Source of the DNA: Bacteroidota bacterium
GTDB lineage: Bacteria; Bacteroidota; Bacteroidia; Chitinophagales; Chitinophagaceae
DNA length: 64,000 nt
Assembly (NCBI GenBank): GCA_030706735.1
Contig: JAUZNZ010000021.1
Coordinates: forward strand, 28,038 to 92,037
Direction: 5' to 3'
The notes under the pieces were generated by a model, which was not told the origin of the DNA, made no database searches, and worked only from the letters and a program-made list of their open reading frames with translations. Below, piece after piece: positions 55,070 through 63,469 of this stretch (its first letter is position 1; each line of letters opens with the position of its first letter). Both the position numbers and the translations under genes were made by a program.

Positions 55070-56223
55070 GCGATTTTCGATTTAATGATCAAAGATACCG
55101 TGAAAGCGCTGTTGCTTAAAATGACGTCGAGGGTATATGCGTCAGGGTACAAGGCCTCCAATCGCTCCCGGGCATTCCGGATCCGCAGATTGCTCTTCCT
55201 GGATTCCTCCTTGTCGGTCTGGATGATGTCCAGGGCATAGGCATCCGGATACAGCAGCTCCAGCAGGCTCCGGCTATTGGCGATCCCCTTCCCGTTGATG
55301 CTCTTGGCTTGCGCCTCCAGGTCGGCATTGGTGCTGTTGATCACGTTCAGGGTGATCTGCCCGTTGCCGACCTTCAACGTGATGTAGATAAAGGGTTCCG
55401 CGAAGGAGTTGTCCAGGGCATGCTTAAACCCATTCTCGATGAAGGAGATGAATAGAAAAGGTTCGATCATGATGCCGGTCGTCAACCCTTCGACCGTGAA
55501 CCGGATATCGGCCGTATAGCGGATCCGCTCGATCTCGATATAGTTGCGGATGAATTCGATCTCCTTGTCCAGGGGGATCTTGTCCTCATTGCATTCGTAG
55601 ATGAGGTATCGCATGATATCCGCCAGCTTGACGACCACTTCCGGCGTTTTCTCCGATTTTTGCATGCTTAATGAATAGATACTGTTCAGCGTGTTGAAAA
55701 GGAAGTGGGGGTTAAGCTGGGCCCGCAGGTAACGGAGCTTGAAAAAGGTGCTGTCCTTCTGGGCTGCGACCAGCAGATCTTTCTCGTCGATCGCCTGCTT
55801 GATAAAGAAAAGGGCGATCGAAAGGAACATGTTGACGATCGACCAAAGCCCCTCCCTGACCATCGTCGCCGGACTATAAGTGAAATAAGCGCCCGCCTCG
55901 CCACGCCCCGCAAAGGGAAACCGGATCACCAGGCTATACACCGCATACAGAAACAACTGGATGACGAAAAAAGAAAGGATGCTGAGCAGGATGAAGATGG
56001 CCCAACGCCTGCGGAAAAGAAATACAGGGCCCGAAACCTTCGAATACAACAGGTATGCCGGGAAGACCGCCAGGTTCACCAATAACAACAAAGGCCAGAT
56101 CTTCCAATTCCCCAGGAATAAGGTCGCTCCATTCACAAGGGGATAGAGCAATACGAAGAATACCCAATAAAAGATCTCGATCTTATACGGGTGCCGTCGC
56201 AGCCTGTCGTTATCGTATTCCAT
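55066..56223 (-). CDS. LytS-type sensor histidine kinase
   Basis: A 385-residue membrane kinase. Four membrane helices lie within residues 12-160 (FYWVFFVLLYPLVNGATLF, LLLLVNLAVFPAYLLY, WAIFILLSILSFFVIQLFLY, LWSIVNMFLSIALFFI) with short loops. The His_kinase domain carries the phospho-acceptor His in RAQLNPHFLFNTLNSIYSL (about residue 193). The ATPase domain has PFLFISFIENGFKHAL (N box) and GKGIANSRSLLELLYPD (G box). These are the usual LytS/AlgZ-type elements. It overlaps the response regulator gene by 4 bp, so the two are translationally coupled. The signal sensed is not evident, since no periplasmic domain of size is present. Confidence 0.94.
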   Translation of the reverse strand: MEYDNDRLRRHPYKIEIFYWVFFVLLYPLVNGATLFLGNWKIWPLLLLVNLAVFPAYLLYSKVSGPVFLFRRRWAIFILLSILSFFVIQLFLYAVYSLVIRFPFAGRGEAGAYFTYSPATMVREGLWSIVNMFLSIALFFIKQAIDEKDLLVAAQKDSTFFKLRYLRAQLNPHFLFNTLNSIYSLSMQKSEKTPEVVVKLADIMRYLIYECNEDKIPLDKEIEFIRNYIEIERIRYTADIRFTVEGLTTGIMIEPFLFISFIENGFKHALDNSFAEPFIYITLKVGNGQITLNVINSTNADLEAQAKSINGKGIANSRSLLELLYPDAYALDIIQTDKEESRKSNLRIRNARERLEALYPDAYTLDVILSNSAFTVSLIIKSKIA

Positions 56224-56298
56224 CTTTTTGTCATAAAGCTACGAGCGCCCTCCGAAAACCGAAATCTTTTCGACAAATTCGCGGCCGGCTTCGATCAA

Positions 56299-57354
56299 CT
56301 ACTTATATTCCGGCATATGCTCGTCCGCAAACCGCTTCTGCGTCTCCGACCAGTTGTTGAGCACCTGATTTCGGGTACTATTGAGGTTCTGATTGGTCTG
56401 GTTGAATGCGCCCACCGATTGGTTGATGTCCTTGACGGATTTATTGTAGGCATTTACGTCATCTTTCGTCCGGTCCGATGCCGGTTTGTCATTGAAGGCC
56501 TTTTTGAGCTTTTCAAAGTCTTCCTCCTTCAGAAAGAAATCGGTCAGCTTGGGTACTTCATTCTCGGCCGCCCTCTTGTAAAATTGGAGGGCTTCCTTGC
56601 AGGAATTGGCGAGAGCCGGGTCGCCGGCAAAGTTCCTCAGCGAATCCAGACCGGATAACCCTTCTTTGGCATAACGCAGCAAGGCATTGCGCGCCTGCTC
56701 CACATCGTTCACTTTCTTCTCATTCATGGCCTTGACCATCAGGTCGTCTTCCCAATTGCACTTGAAGAATATCAGGTAAACCTTGTTCATATATGTATTC
56801 AGCTTTCCGGCCGTCTCCAGCTTTTCGCTGAGAGGCGTCTTTTCCGTAATGAGGTTCACATTGTACTTTGCCGCGAATTCCCGGTTCACTTTTTCGAGGT
56901 TGGCGGACGCCTGGTCCAACTTTTCACTGATCTTGTCCTGCAGCAGGATATAGGCTTGCATCTCGTCGAAGGACTGCTCGGCCAGCTCCTCCATATTGAC
57001 GATCTTTGCATAATCCTCATTGAAGACGTCATAACACAATTGAATATAGTCGATGCTTCCCTTTCGTAACGTATTGTCTCCTTTGTACAAGGGCAGGTCC
57101 GTCGTATTATACCTGCATTGGGTAATGTTTTCCAGTACCTGCTGGCGCAATTTTTCCACTTTGCGCGCCCGCCGCCCATGCGCGACGGCGCTCACATATT
57201 GCATGTATTTTACGTCCATATCGCCCCGGGCCTTGCTGATTGCGGTCATATAATCTCCCGGATTCTCCGCCACGTTTTGGGCACGGCAGGGTAGGGCAGC
57301 AACGGCGGGCAAAAAGAGAACTGCACGGAAAAGGATCCTGGTCAGGCTTATCAT
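56299..57354 (-). CDS. Exported helical protein of unknown function downstream of an S41 protease
   Basis: A 351-residue protein starting MISLTRILFRAVLFLPAVAALPCRAQ, a signal peptide cleaved after about residue 26. The frame extends to 57444, but that would overlap the protease gene. The mature part is almost wholly helical with heptad-like stretches (AHGRRARKVEKLRQQVLENI, KLDQASANLEKVNREFAAKY, FEKLKKAFNDKPASDRTKDD) and ends with a Asn/Gln-rich helix. I recognise no family. It lies 10 bp after the protease stop and surely shares its transcript. Possible roles are a protease adaptor, as NlpI is for Prc, or a substrate; both are inference. Periplasmic location is supported by the signal peptide without a lipobox. 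Confidence 0.75.
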   Translation of the reverse strand: MISLTRILFRAVLFLPAVAALPCRAQNVAENPGDYMTAISKARGDMDVKYMQYVSAVAHGRRARKVEKLRQQVLENITQCRYNTTDLPLYKGDNTLRKGSIDYIQLCYDVFNEDYAKIVNMEELAEQSFDEMQAYILLQDKISEKLDQASANLEKVNREFAAKYNVNLITEKTPLSEKLETAGKLNTYMNKVYLIFFKCNWEDDLMVKAMNEKKVNDVEQARNALLRYAKEGLSGLDSLRNFAGDPALANSCKEALQFYKRAAENEVPKLTDFFLKEEDFEKLKKAFNDKPASDRTKDDVNAYNKSVKDINQSVGAFNQTNQNLNSTRNQVLNNWSETQKRFADEHMPEYK

Positions 57355-57364
57355 ATATAAGGGT

Positions 57365-59440
57365 TTATTTTTCCATCGAGGCCAGTAATTGATAGGCAAT
57401 TTGAATATAGGGGTCTTGGAGAACATTCTTCTTTCTTTCTTCATTGACCTCCTTCAGGTCAAGGTCGGCATCCACGCGTTTTTGTTCGTAGGCATGGTTG
57501 GCAACGGCGAATGCGCCGTTCTTTCTGCCTTCTCCGTTAATTCGCCCGTCCTCCTGCGCCTCGCGTTTTCGTTCCTGCCAGGCATCGTCCAGCAAAAGGG
57601 AAATATCTTTCTTTACCTTCTCTTTGCCTTCCCCATTCCTGGCCTGCGCCTCCCGGAAATAAGCGGAGGAATCCATTTCCCGTCTGGCGATCGCCGCGGC
57701 CGCGGCGATCGCCAAAGGCGGCAGCGGCATATAGTATTTATTGGCCGGGATCCTTGTTGGCGCAAGCGCCGCTTTTTCGTTGGCTTCCCGCTCCTGCAAA
57801 GCATCCGGCGGGTCAGGCAGCTTCACGTCCGGGGTCACCCCGCTGACCTGCGCACTCGCCCCCGTCACGCGGTAGAGCTTGGACGTAGTGAGCTTGATAT
57901 AGCTGGACGCTTCGGCGCGACCGTTAAAGGTCTCCAGGTTCAGCGTGGTATCCATCGGCAGGACGATCTGCGCGGTAGCCTTTCCGTATGTAGGAGAGCC
58001 GGCGATCAGCGCCCGGTGATAGTCCTGTAAGGTCCCGGCCACCATTTCTGAAGCCGAAGCGCTGAGTCCGTTCACTAAAAGGAGCAACGGCCCGTCATAA
58101 ATGGTGCCCCGGTTCACATCCTTGAGCGTGATGATCTTCTCCTCCCTGGTCTTGATCTGCGCTACAGGTCCTGCATCGATGAAAATGCCGGAAAGCTCCA
58201 CCGCCTCCTCCACCGAACCACCTCCATTATAGCGCAGATCGAGGATCAGACCTTCGATATTCTCCTTTTTCAATTTAATGATCTCTTTGGCCACGTCATT
58301 GGCGCAGCCATTGATTCCGGTGCTGTTTTGCCAATCTTCGTAAAAGGCAGGTAATGAAATATAGCCTATGGTCTTGGCCCCCTTCAGCAGGAATCCTTTC
58401 ACCCGGTCCTCATCGCCGTCCGTCGTGATCTTCTCCTTGCGCAATACGACCTGCCTGCTGGTTCCATCCGCTTTCTTTACCGTCAGCGTCATCTTAATGC
58501 CGCCCGGAACGGATAGCATCTCGCCGATCTCACGCAAGTCGGCATTCGACACGTCGATCGGGTCCTTTTCGTCCCATTGTATCGACTGGATCTTGTCTCC
58601 CTCGTTCAGCGCGCCGCTCTGAAAGGCAGGTCCGCCGGGCAGCAGTTTCCCGATCTGCGGTTTGCCATCCTCATCCTCATTCATCGAAAGTCCGAAGGAA
58701 AGACGCCCATTGCCCAATTCGCTTTCAAATGCCGTCTTCATCTCCGGCCGGAAATACGCCGTATGCGGATCGTATGAGGAGGCCAGCGATTGGCAATAGA
58801 TCGTACCGATCATATAATCGACCCCCATGGGACTTTGAAGTATGCGCTTGATCGCTCGCTTTGCCGACGTGACGGCCTTCTTCCGCAGAATGGGCTCCAG
58901 GCTGTCTACATATTTCCTGCCGGGCTTGACTCCGGCCAGCATCGCATACTCCGTCATTCCCATCAGCACGGAAGATTTAAGGAGCTTATAGATCTTGGCG
59001 TGGATCGCGCGCTCGTCGGCAGGATGGGAACTATCCTCCGCAACGGTCAGCTTCTCCGGCAGCGAAAAATTGAACGGCTTTGCGGCAATGCCGTTGATCA
59101 TCGTATCTGCCTGTAGCAAACGCTGCTTGTAAACGCCGATCAGAAGTCGCAAAAAGTCGGATCGCCTGTTCCGGATCTCCTCGTCCAGCCGGAACTGGTA
59201 AGCCGCCAGCCGGGAAATATCATCCCTGGTAAAGAAGATACGCTGGTCATCCAGCTCATCCAGGATATCGGAATAGATGGCCGCAGACATCGTCGGATCC
59301 AGAGGCCTTGGCTGAACATGGAATTTTTCAACCATCCTGCTGATCAAAAAGGCATCCTGTGCGCTTTGCTGGAGGGCTTGTGCATTTAGATCGGATCGTA
59401 GTCCAAAACAAACGAGGCAAAATAAAGCGAACGTTCTCAT
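57365..59440 (-). CDS. prc: Carboxy-terminal processing protease (S41 family, Prc/Tsp type)
   Basis: A 691-residue periplasmic protease with a signal peptide (residues 1-20, FALFCLVCFGLRSDLNA). An N-terminal helical region covers about 25-215. The PDZ domain is about 235-325 (LSFGLSMNEDEDGKPQIG, GGPAFQSGALNEGDKI). The S41 core follows, with ILDLRYNGGGSVEEAVEL, the catalytic Ser in LSASASEMVAG (about residue 457), and the Lys in SPTYGKATAQ (about 482). A DUF3340-like C-terminal region extends to the end. Length and order match Escherichia coli Prc (682 residues), which trims lipoprotein precursors and peptidoglycan hydrolases. It is the first gene of a two-gene unit with the helical protein. 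The role is probably envelope proteolysis. Confidence 0.94.
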   Translation of the reverse strand: MRTFALFCLVCFGLRSDLNAQALQQSAQDAFLISRMVEKFHVQPRPLDPTMSAAIYSDILDELDDQRIFFTRDDISRLAAYQFRLDEEIRNRRSDFLRLLIGVYKQRLLQADTMINGIAAKPFNFSLPEKLTVAEDSSHPADERAIHAKIYKLLKSSVLMGMTEYAMLAGVKPGRKYVDSLEPILRKKAVTSAKRAIKRILQSPMGVDYMIGTIYCQSLASSYDPHTAYFRPEMKTAFESELGNGRLSFGLSMNEDEDGKPQIGKLLPGGPAFQSGALNEGDKIQSIQWDEKDPIDVSNADLREIGEMLSVPGGIKMTLTVKKADGTSRQVVLRKEKITTDGDEDRVKGFLLKGAKTIGYISLPAFYEDWQNSTGINGCANDVAKEIIKLKKENIEGLILDLRYNGGGSVEEAVELSGIFIDAGPVAQIKTREEKIITLKDVNRGTIYDGPLLLLVNGLSASASEMVAGTLQDYHRALIAGSPTYGKATAQIVLPMDTTLNLETFNGRAEASSYIKLTTSKLYRVTGASAQVSGVTPDVKLPDPPDALQEREANEKAALAPTRIPANKYYMPLPPLAIAAAAAIARREMDSSAYFREAQARNGEGKEKVKKDISLLLDDAWQERKREAQEDGRINGEGRKNGAFAVANHAYEQKRVDADLDLKEVNEERKKNVLQDPYIQIAYQLLASMEK

Positions 59441-59490
59441 TCTTTATACGCCTCAAGATAAAGAATTCCGGCCACTATTTTCAGCCGCGT

Positions 59491-62145
59491 TCATCGTACG
59501 CTGAGGTTCTCCTTGAGGCGGAGATCCCTGGAAGAGGAGCCGATCATGATCTGGTAGGATCCCGGCTCGACAACTTCCCGCAGATCGATGTCGGGCGCTT
59601 TCAGCAGTGAAGGGGTGATCGCAAAGGCCACCTCACGGGACTCCCCCGGACGCAGGTGAATGCGTTTGAAGCCCTTCAATTCCAGCACCGGCCTGGCGAT
59701 GGAAGCCACCATCTCCCGGGTGTATAGTTCCACGACCTCGTCCCCTTCCCGATCGCCGGTATTCTTTACCATGCATCGGACCATGGTGGAATCTCCCCTG
59801 GCCATTTCACGTTTGTCCAGCGATATTCCGGAATATTCAAAACGGGTATAACTGAGCCCAAAGCCGAAGGGGAACAGAGGCAATCCGCTGAGGTTATTGT
59901 AGTCATCCCCGCGACCGGTTGGCTGATGGTCATAAACCAGTGGTAGCTGTGCTTCAGCGATAGGGAACGTGACCGGCAGCCTTCCGCCGGGATCCCGGTC
60001 GCCGAAAAGTACAGCCGCCACCGCCCGCCCGCCTTCCTCGCCCGGATACCAAACAGCAAGTACGGAAGACGCCCGATCCAACCAGGAATTCATGGTAATG
60101 GCGCTCCCGCCGACCAGCACGACAACGACGGGCTTGCCCGTGGCCGCTACCTGCCTGATCAATTCCTCCTGGTGACCAGGCAGCGCCAGGCTGGCCCGAT
60201 CCTGGAATTCTCCTTCCGTGATCCCCGCCACGATGACGGCTAGGTCCGCCTTCCCCGCGTTGGCGACTGCGACAGCATTCCTGGCTTGCCAGTCGTTGTC
60301 TGCATTCACATTCCAGATCAGTTTCAGATGCGCATTGCCGGCAGGTTCGAAGAATTCCACGCGGATCGCATAGGCTCTGCCTTTTACAAAGTGAAAGGGA
60401 CGTAATAAGGTCGAATAGGTTTGCTTCTTCCAGTTGTCGATCAATAAACGCCCGTCGAGATAGAGTCGGTATCCATCATCCCCATCCAGCCCGATCTCAA
60501 ATTCTCCCGTTCCCGGCGCGGTCAGCGTGCCCGTCCACCTCGCCGAATAATAATCCGGCTGGATCATGCGGCCGGGACCGTACAAGGTCCATTGAAAGTT
60601 GATGTTCCTGTCATTCCTTACCAGCGCGGGCTCGCCGCTTAGTTGGAGATTATTGAAGTATTCCCCTTTAAGGCCGCTTAACGCGCTCTCAGGCACCACG
60701 ACCCAGCTTGTCGCATTCCTCCCGCAGCCCGGCGAATAGGTGACCGTTACACCGCTTCCGGCGCGTTCCTTGATCCCATCCAGCATATCCACCTTCCCGT
60801 TTCCGGGCCCGCTATACCCGCCCAACCTTCCTTCGACCGCGTCCGTCCCGATCACGGCAATGTGGCGGATGCCCGATCTGAACGGCAGTACGCCTCTCTC
60901 ATTCTTCAGCAGCACGATGGATTCTTCCGCAGCTAGTCTGGCCAGGGTCTTATGCGCTTTCACCATGCCGCGCGCACCTGCGGCATTTTCAGGTACATAA
61001 GGCCGTTCGAACAGGCCGATCTCGAATTTTGCCTTTAGCACCCTCGAAACGGCATCGTCGATCCGCAAGCGGGAAATGCCGCTGTCCAGGAAGTGTGGGA
61101 TGAAAAGTTTCGTATGCTCGAAGGCGGTTTGAAAGATCACGTCCAGCCCGTTATTGATCGCATGCTCTGCGGACATGGCATTATCCGGTGAAGTGAAGTG
61201 CAGAACGTTTTCTCCTCCCACGGCATTGGCATCCGAGATGACAAAGCCGCTGAAGCCCCATTCGCCCTTCAGCTTTTTCTCCAGCAGCCAGCTATTGGCG
61301 TCGCAGGGAATGCCGTCCAGCGAATTGTATGCGGTCATGACCGACCTCGAGCCGCCCCGGTCGAAGCAAGCCCTGAACGGCGGGAAATAGATCTCGTCCA
61401 GCAGGCGTTCACTGTAATGGATCGGATAACTGTCCCTGCCTCCGTCCCCATAGTTGGCGATAAAATGTTTCGGCGTGGTAATGATGCCGGCCTTCTCAAA
61501 GGGCCGCACAAAAGCGACGGCCATTTCCGAGGTCAGCAGGGGGTCTTCCCCATAGGTCTCTTCTACCCGGCCCCAGCGCGGATCGCCGGCAATATTGATC
61601 ACCGGCGAAAGGATCTGGCGGATGCCCCGGATCTGTGCCTCTTCGGCAATCGCCCCCGCTACACGGCTCATCAACGCCGTGTCCCAGGTTGCAGCGAGCG
61701 CGATGGCCTGAGGGAATACGGTTGCGCCTCCGCGGACCAGCCCATGCAAGGCTTCGTCAAATGCAATGATCGGGATCCCCAGGCGGCTCTGTTCGACAAA
61801 ATATTTCTGAATGGAATTGATCTTGGTGGCCAGCGTCCCTGCATCTTCGGCAACCCCGTAGTCCAGCATCTGCGCACCGGCATCGCCTTTCTTCGAGGCG
61901 GCGCTGACCTGGAATCCAAAGAGACCTGCACGGTAATTTTCATTTTGCGTCCCGCCTGGCAACTCGCCCGGTATCATGAACAGTTGCCGGAACTTCTCTT
62001 CCGTCGTCATGCGGGATAGCAGGTCCTTCACCCGGACATCGATCGGCAGCGTGGAGTCCTTGTAGGGCGCGGGGCGTTGCGGCCTTGCAGAAATACCGGC
62101 TAACAGCAAGGTCGTTGTTGCTAAAACGCATAAAATTTTTTGCAT
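59491..62145 (-). CDS. bglX: Glycoside hydrolase family 3 beta-glucosidase with PA14 insert
   Basis: An 884-residue secreted GH3. The ATG at 62145 gives a signal peptide (MQKILCVLATTTLLLAGISA); the longer frame from 62361 overlaps the divergent lipoprotein gene and is rejected. Domains: (beta/alpha)8 at about 25-370 with DEALHGLVRGGATVFPQAI, DPRWGRVEETYGEDP, KHFIANYGDGGRDS and nucleophile Asp305 in GFVISDANA; alpha/beta sandwich from about 390; PA14 insert at about 480-620; and a fibronectin-III-like tail. DEALHG and KHF-type motifs resemble BglX-like beta-glucosidases. It cleaves beta-linked gluco-oligosaccharides in the periplasm, perhaps products of the GH44-like enzyme. It is separated by 50 bp from prc on the same strand and has its own upstream region. 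Confidence 0.93.
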   Translation of the reverse strand: MQKILCVLATTTLLLAGISARPQRPAPYKDSTLPIDVRVKDLLSRMTTEEKFRQLFMIPGELPGGTQNENYRAGLFGFQVSAASKKGDAGAQMLDYGVAEDAGTLATKINSIQKYFVEQSRLGIPIIAFDEALHGLVRGGATVFPQAIALAATWDTALMSRVAGAIAEEAQIRGIRQILSPVINIAGDPRWGRVEETYGEDPLLTSEMAVAFVRPFEKAGIITTPKHFIANYGDGGRDSYPIHYSERLLDEIYFPPFRACFDRGGSRSVMTAYNSLDGIPCDANSWLLEKKLKGEWGFSGFVISDANAVGGENVLHFTSPDNAMSAEHAINNGLDVIFQTAFEHTKLFIPHFLDSGISRLRIDDAVSRVLKAKFEIGLFERPYVPENAAGARGMVKAHKTLARLAAEESIVLLKNERGVLPFRSGIRHIAVIGTDAVEGRLGGYSGPGNGKVDMLDGIKERAGSGVTVTYSPGCGRNATSWVVVPESALSGLKGEYFNNLQLSGEPALVRNDRNINFQWTLYGPGRMIQPDYYSARWTGTLTAPGTGEFEIGLDGDDGYRLYLDGRLLIDNWKKQTYSTLLRPFHFVKGRAYAIRVEFFEPAGNAHLKLIWNVNADNDWQARNAVAVANAGKADLAVIVAGITEGEFQDRASLALPGHQEELIRQVAATGKPVVVVLVGGSAITMNSWLDRASSVLAVWYPGEEGGRAVAAVLFGDRDPGGRLPVTFPIAEAQLPLVYDHQPTGRGDDYNNLSGLPLFPFGFGLSYTRFEYSGISLDKREMARGDSTMVRCMVKNTGDREGDEVVELYTREMVASIARPVLELKGFKRIHLRPGESREVAFAITPSLLKAPDIDLREVVEPGSYQIMIGSSSRDLRLKENLSVR

Positions 62146-62228
62146 ATGCTGGTTGTTACTGCAATGATAAGTAAAGAATTGGTAACCCCCTGTCCGGCCA
62201 GTTCCGTCCGATTTACATAGATTTGCGC

Positions 62229-63059
62229 ATGAAAAATGCCCGTAGCGTTCTGGGAATGCTCGCCTTTTGCATAGGATGCCTGCCGGGTTGCGTCCCGTTG
62301 AAAGAAGTGAACCTGTTTGCGGAGGACTCCAGGGAGTCCCTCGGGAAGATGACCTCCGCACCGTACGGATACGCGTCCTATTGCTATGATTCCACTTATA
62401 TCAATAAGACAAGATTCAACGCCCTGGCCGACCTCGACGGCGATTGCCGCGATGCGCTCCTGTTCGATAGCCTCTTGAGAACGGAATACGAGACCCTGGC
62501 CGCTTATTTTGCGGCGCTAGGTCAGTTGTCCGGCGCGAAAACCCGGTTTGACTTCTCGCCGGTCGCCGGCGCTATCCAACCAGGCACGTATGGAGGATTT
62601 ACCATCACCTCGGTCGAATCGAAAGCGGTCAATGCGCTCGCCGCGACCGCGACCGCACTCCTGACGACCGGCTATAAACATAAAAAAATAAAGGGACTAC
62701 TCACACGGTTCCACGATACGCTCGACCTGGCGATCACCTTTGTCGGATTGCATGCAAACAATCTGAAAAATAAGGTCCTTAACATGCAGATCAGGCTAAA
62801 GGAGCGCACTGACCTCATGGTCGGGGACGCGCAGGACGACCGGGAGAAGTGGGCCCTGGCGTATATCTATAAACAAAAAAGCAAGGAACTCGCCGAAGTG
62901 ATCGATTCCTATGACGCCCGCTGCCTTGCCCTGCAAAAGATCCGGCAAGGGCATCAAAAGCTGGTGGACAACGTGGAAGATCTGGGTTCGGCTACGCTGA
63001 AAAAAGAGATGCTCGGCCTTGCGCGCGACATCATCTATATTTCCAATAAGGCAAATTAA
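62229..63059 (+). CDS. Lipoprotein of unknown function, helix-rich
   Basis: A 276-residue protein. The start is taken as ATG 62229, since the open frame reaches back only to a TTG at 62223. The signal MKNARSVLGMLAFCIGCLPGC ends in a lipobox with Cys21. Residues about 40-110 include several aromatic and Cys residues (YGYASYCYDSTYINKTRF, LDGDCRDALLF). A small apolar stretch (AVNALAATATALLTTGYKH, about 135-155) is too short and interrupted for a sure membrane helix. The remainder is amphipathic helix (LKNKVLNMQIRLKERTD, KQKSKELAEVIDSYDARC, KEMLGLARDIIYISNK). No family is recognised. The next gene starts 10 bp later, so the two form a unit. They may build a membrane-bound helical assembly; this is inference. 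Confidence 0.7.
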   Translation: MKNARSVLGMLAFCIGCLPGCVPLKEVNLFAEDSRESLGKMTSAPYGYASYCYDSTYINKTRFNALADLDGDCRDALLFDSLLRTEYETLAAYFAALGQLSGAKTRFDFSPVAGAIQPGTYGGFTITSVESKAVNALAATATALLTTGYKHKKIKGLLTRFHDTLDLAITFVGLHANNLKNKVLNMQIRLKERTDLMVGDAQDDREKWALAYIYKQKSKELAEVIDSYDARCLALQKIRQGHQKLVDNVEDLGSATLKKEMLGLARDIIYISNKAN

Positions 63060-63069
63060 ATGATGGTTC

Positions 63070-63465
63070 ATGGGTACCGCTGACGACGCCATACTGGCCA
63101 ATAAATTGGGGCAACTTTACCAGGAGATCGCCACGACGCTGGAAGATTACCTCCACGCCCATGCCGGAGACATGGAGAAACAGGACAGGGACCTGCTGGG
63201 GGAACGCGTTTCCGGCCTGCTCGACTTTTCGGATAAATTCTTCTCCCTGTCCGATCGGATCGCCTTTGCCGGGTCGGATACCGCCTTCAACGGAGTGACG
63301 GCCGCGGCGCAATCGGCGAAAGAGGCCATCCGGCATATCGCCGCCGTCAACAAAGTGATCAACATCACCGCCGACGTCATAACCCTTGCCGCCTCCATCC
63401 TTACGCAAAACGGCGCCGCTGTGGTTGAAGCCGTGCGATCGATCATCGGGGACGTCAAAAGTTAA
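63070..63465 (+). CDS. Helical protein of unknown function paired with the upstream lipoprotein
   Basis: A 131-residue protein without a signal peptide. It is nearly all helical: KLGQLYQEIATTLEDYLHAH, GERVSGLLDFSDKFFSLSDR and AAAQSAKEAIRHIAAVNKVI. The C-terminal part, about residues 95-120 (INITADVITLAASILTQNGAAV), is hydrophobic enough to pack in a bundle or, less likely, to insert in a membrane. It lies 10 bp after the lipoprotein gene, and its stop is 4 bp before the convergent MobA-like stop. Start codon ATG 63070 is the only reasonable one. No family is recognised; the pairing suggests that the two products act together. Confidence 0.65.
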   Translation: MGTADDAILANKLGQLYQEIATTLEDYLHAHAGDMEKQDRDLLGERVSGLLDFSDKFFSLSDRIAFAGSDTAFNGVTAAAQSAKEAIRHIAAVNKVINITADVITLAASILTQNGAAVVEAVRSIIGDVKS

Positions 63466-63469
63466 CTGG

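Noticed and set aside
62218..62225. TAGATTTG as the promoter of the unknown lipoprotein
   Set aside because: It matches the -7 consensus but lies only 3 bp before the ATG, which would leave no leader. It may be chance unless the true start lies downstream.
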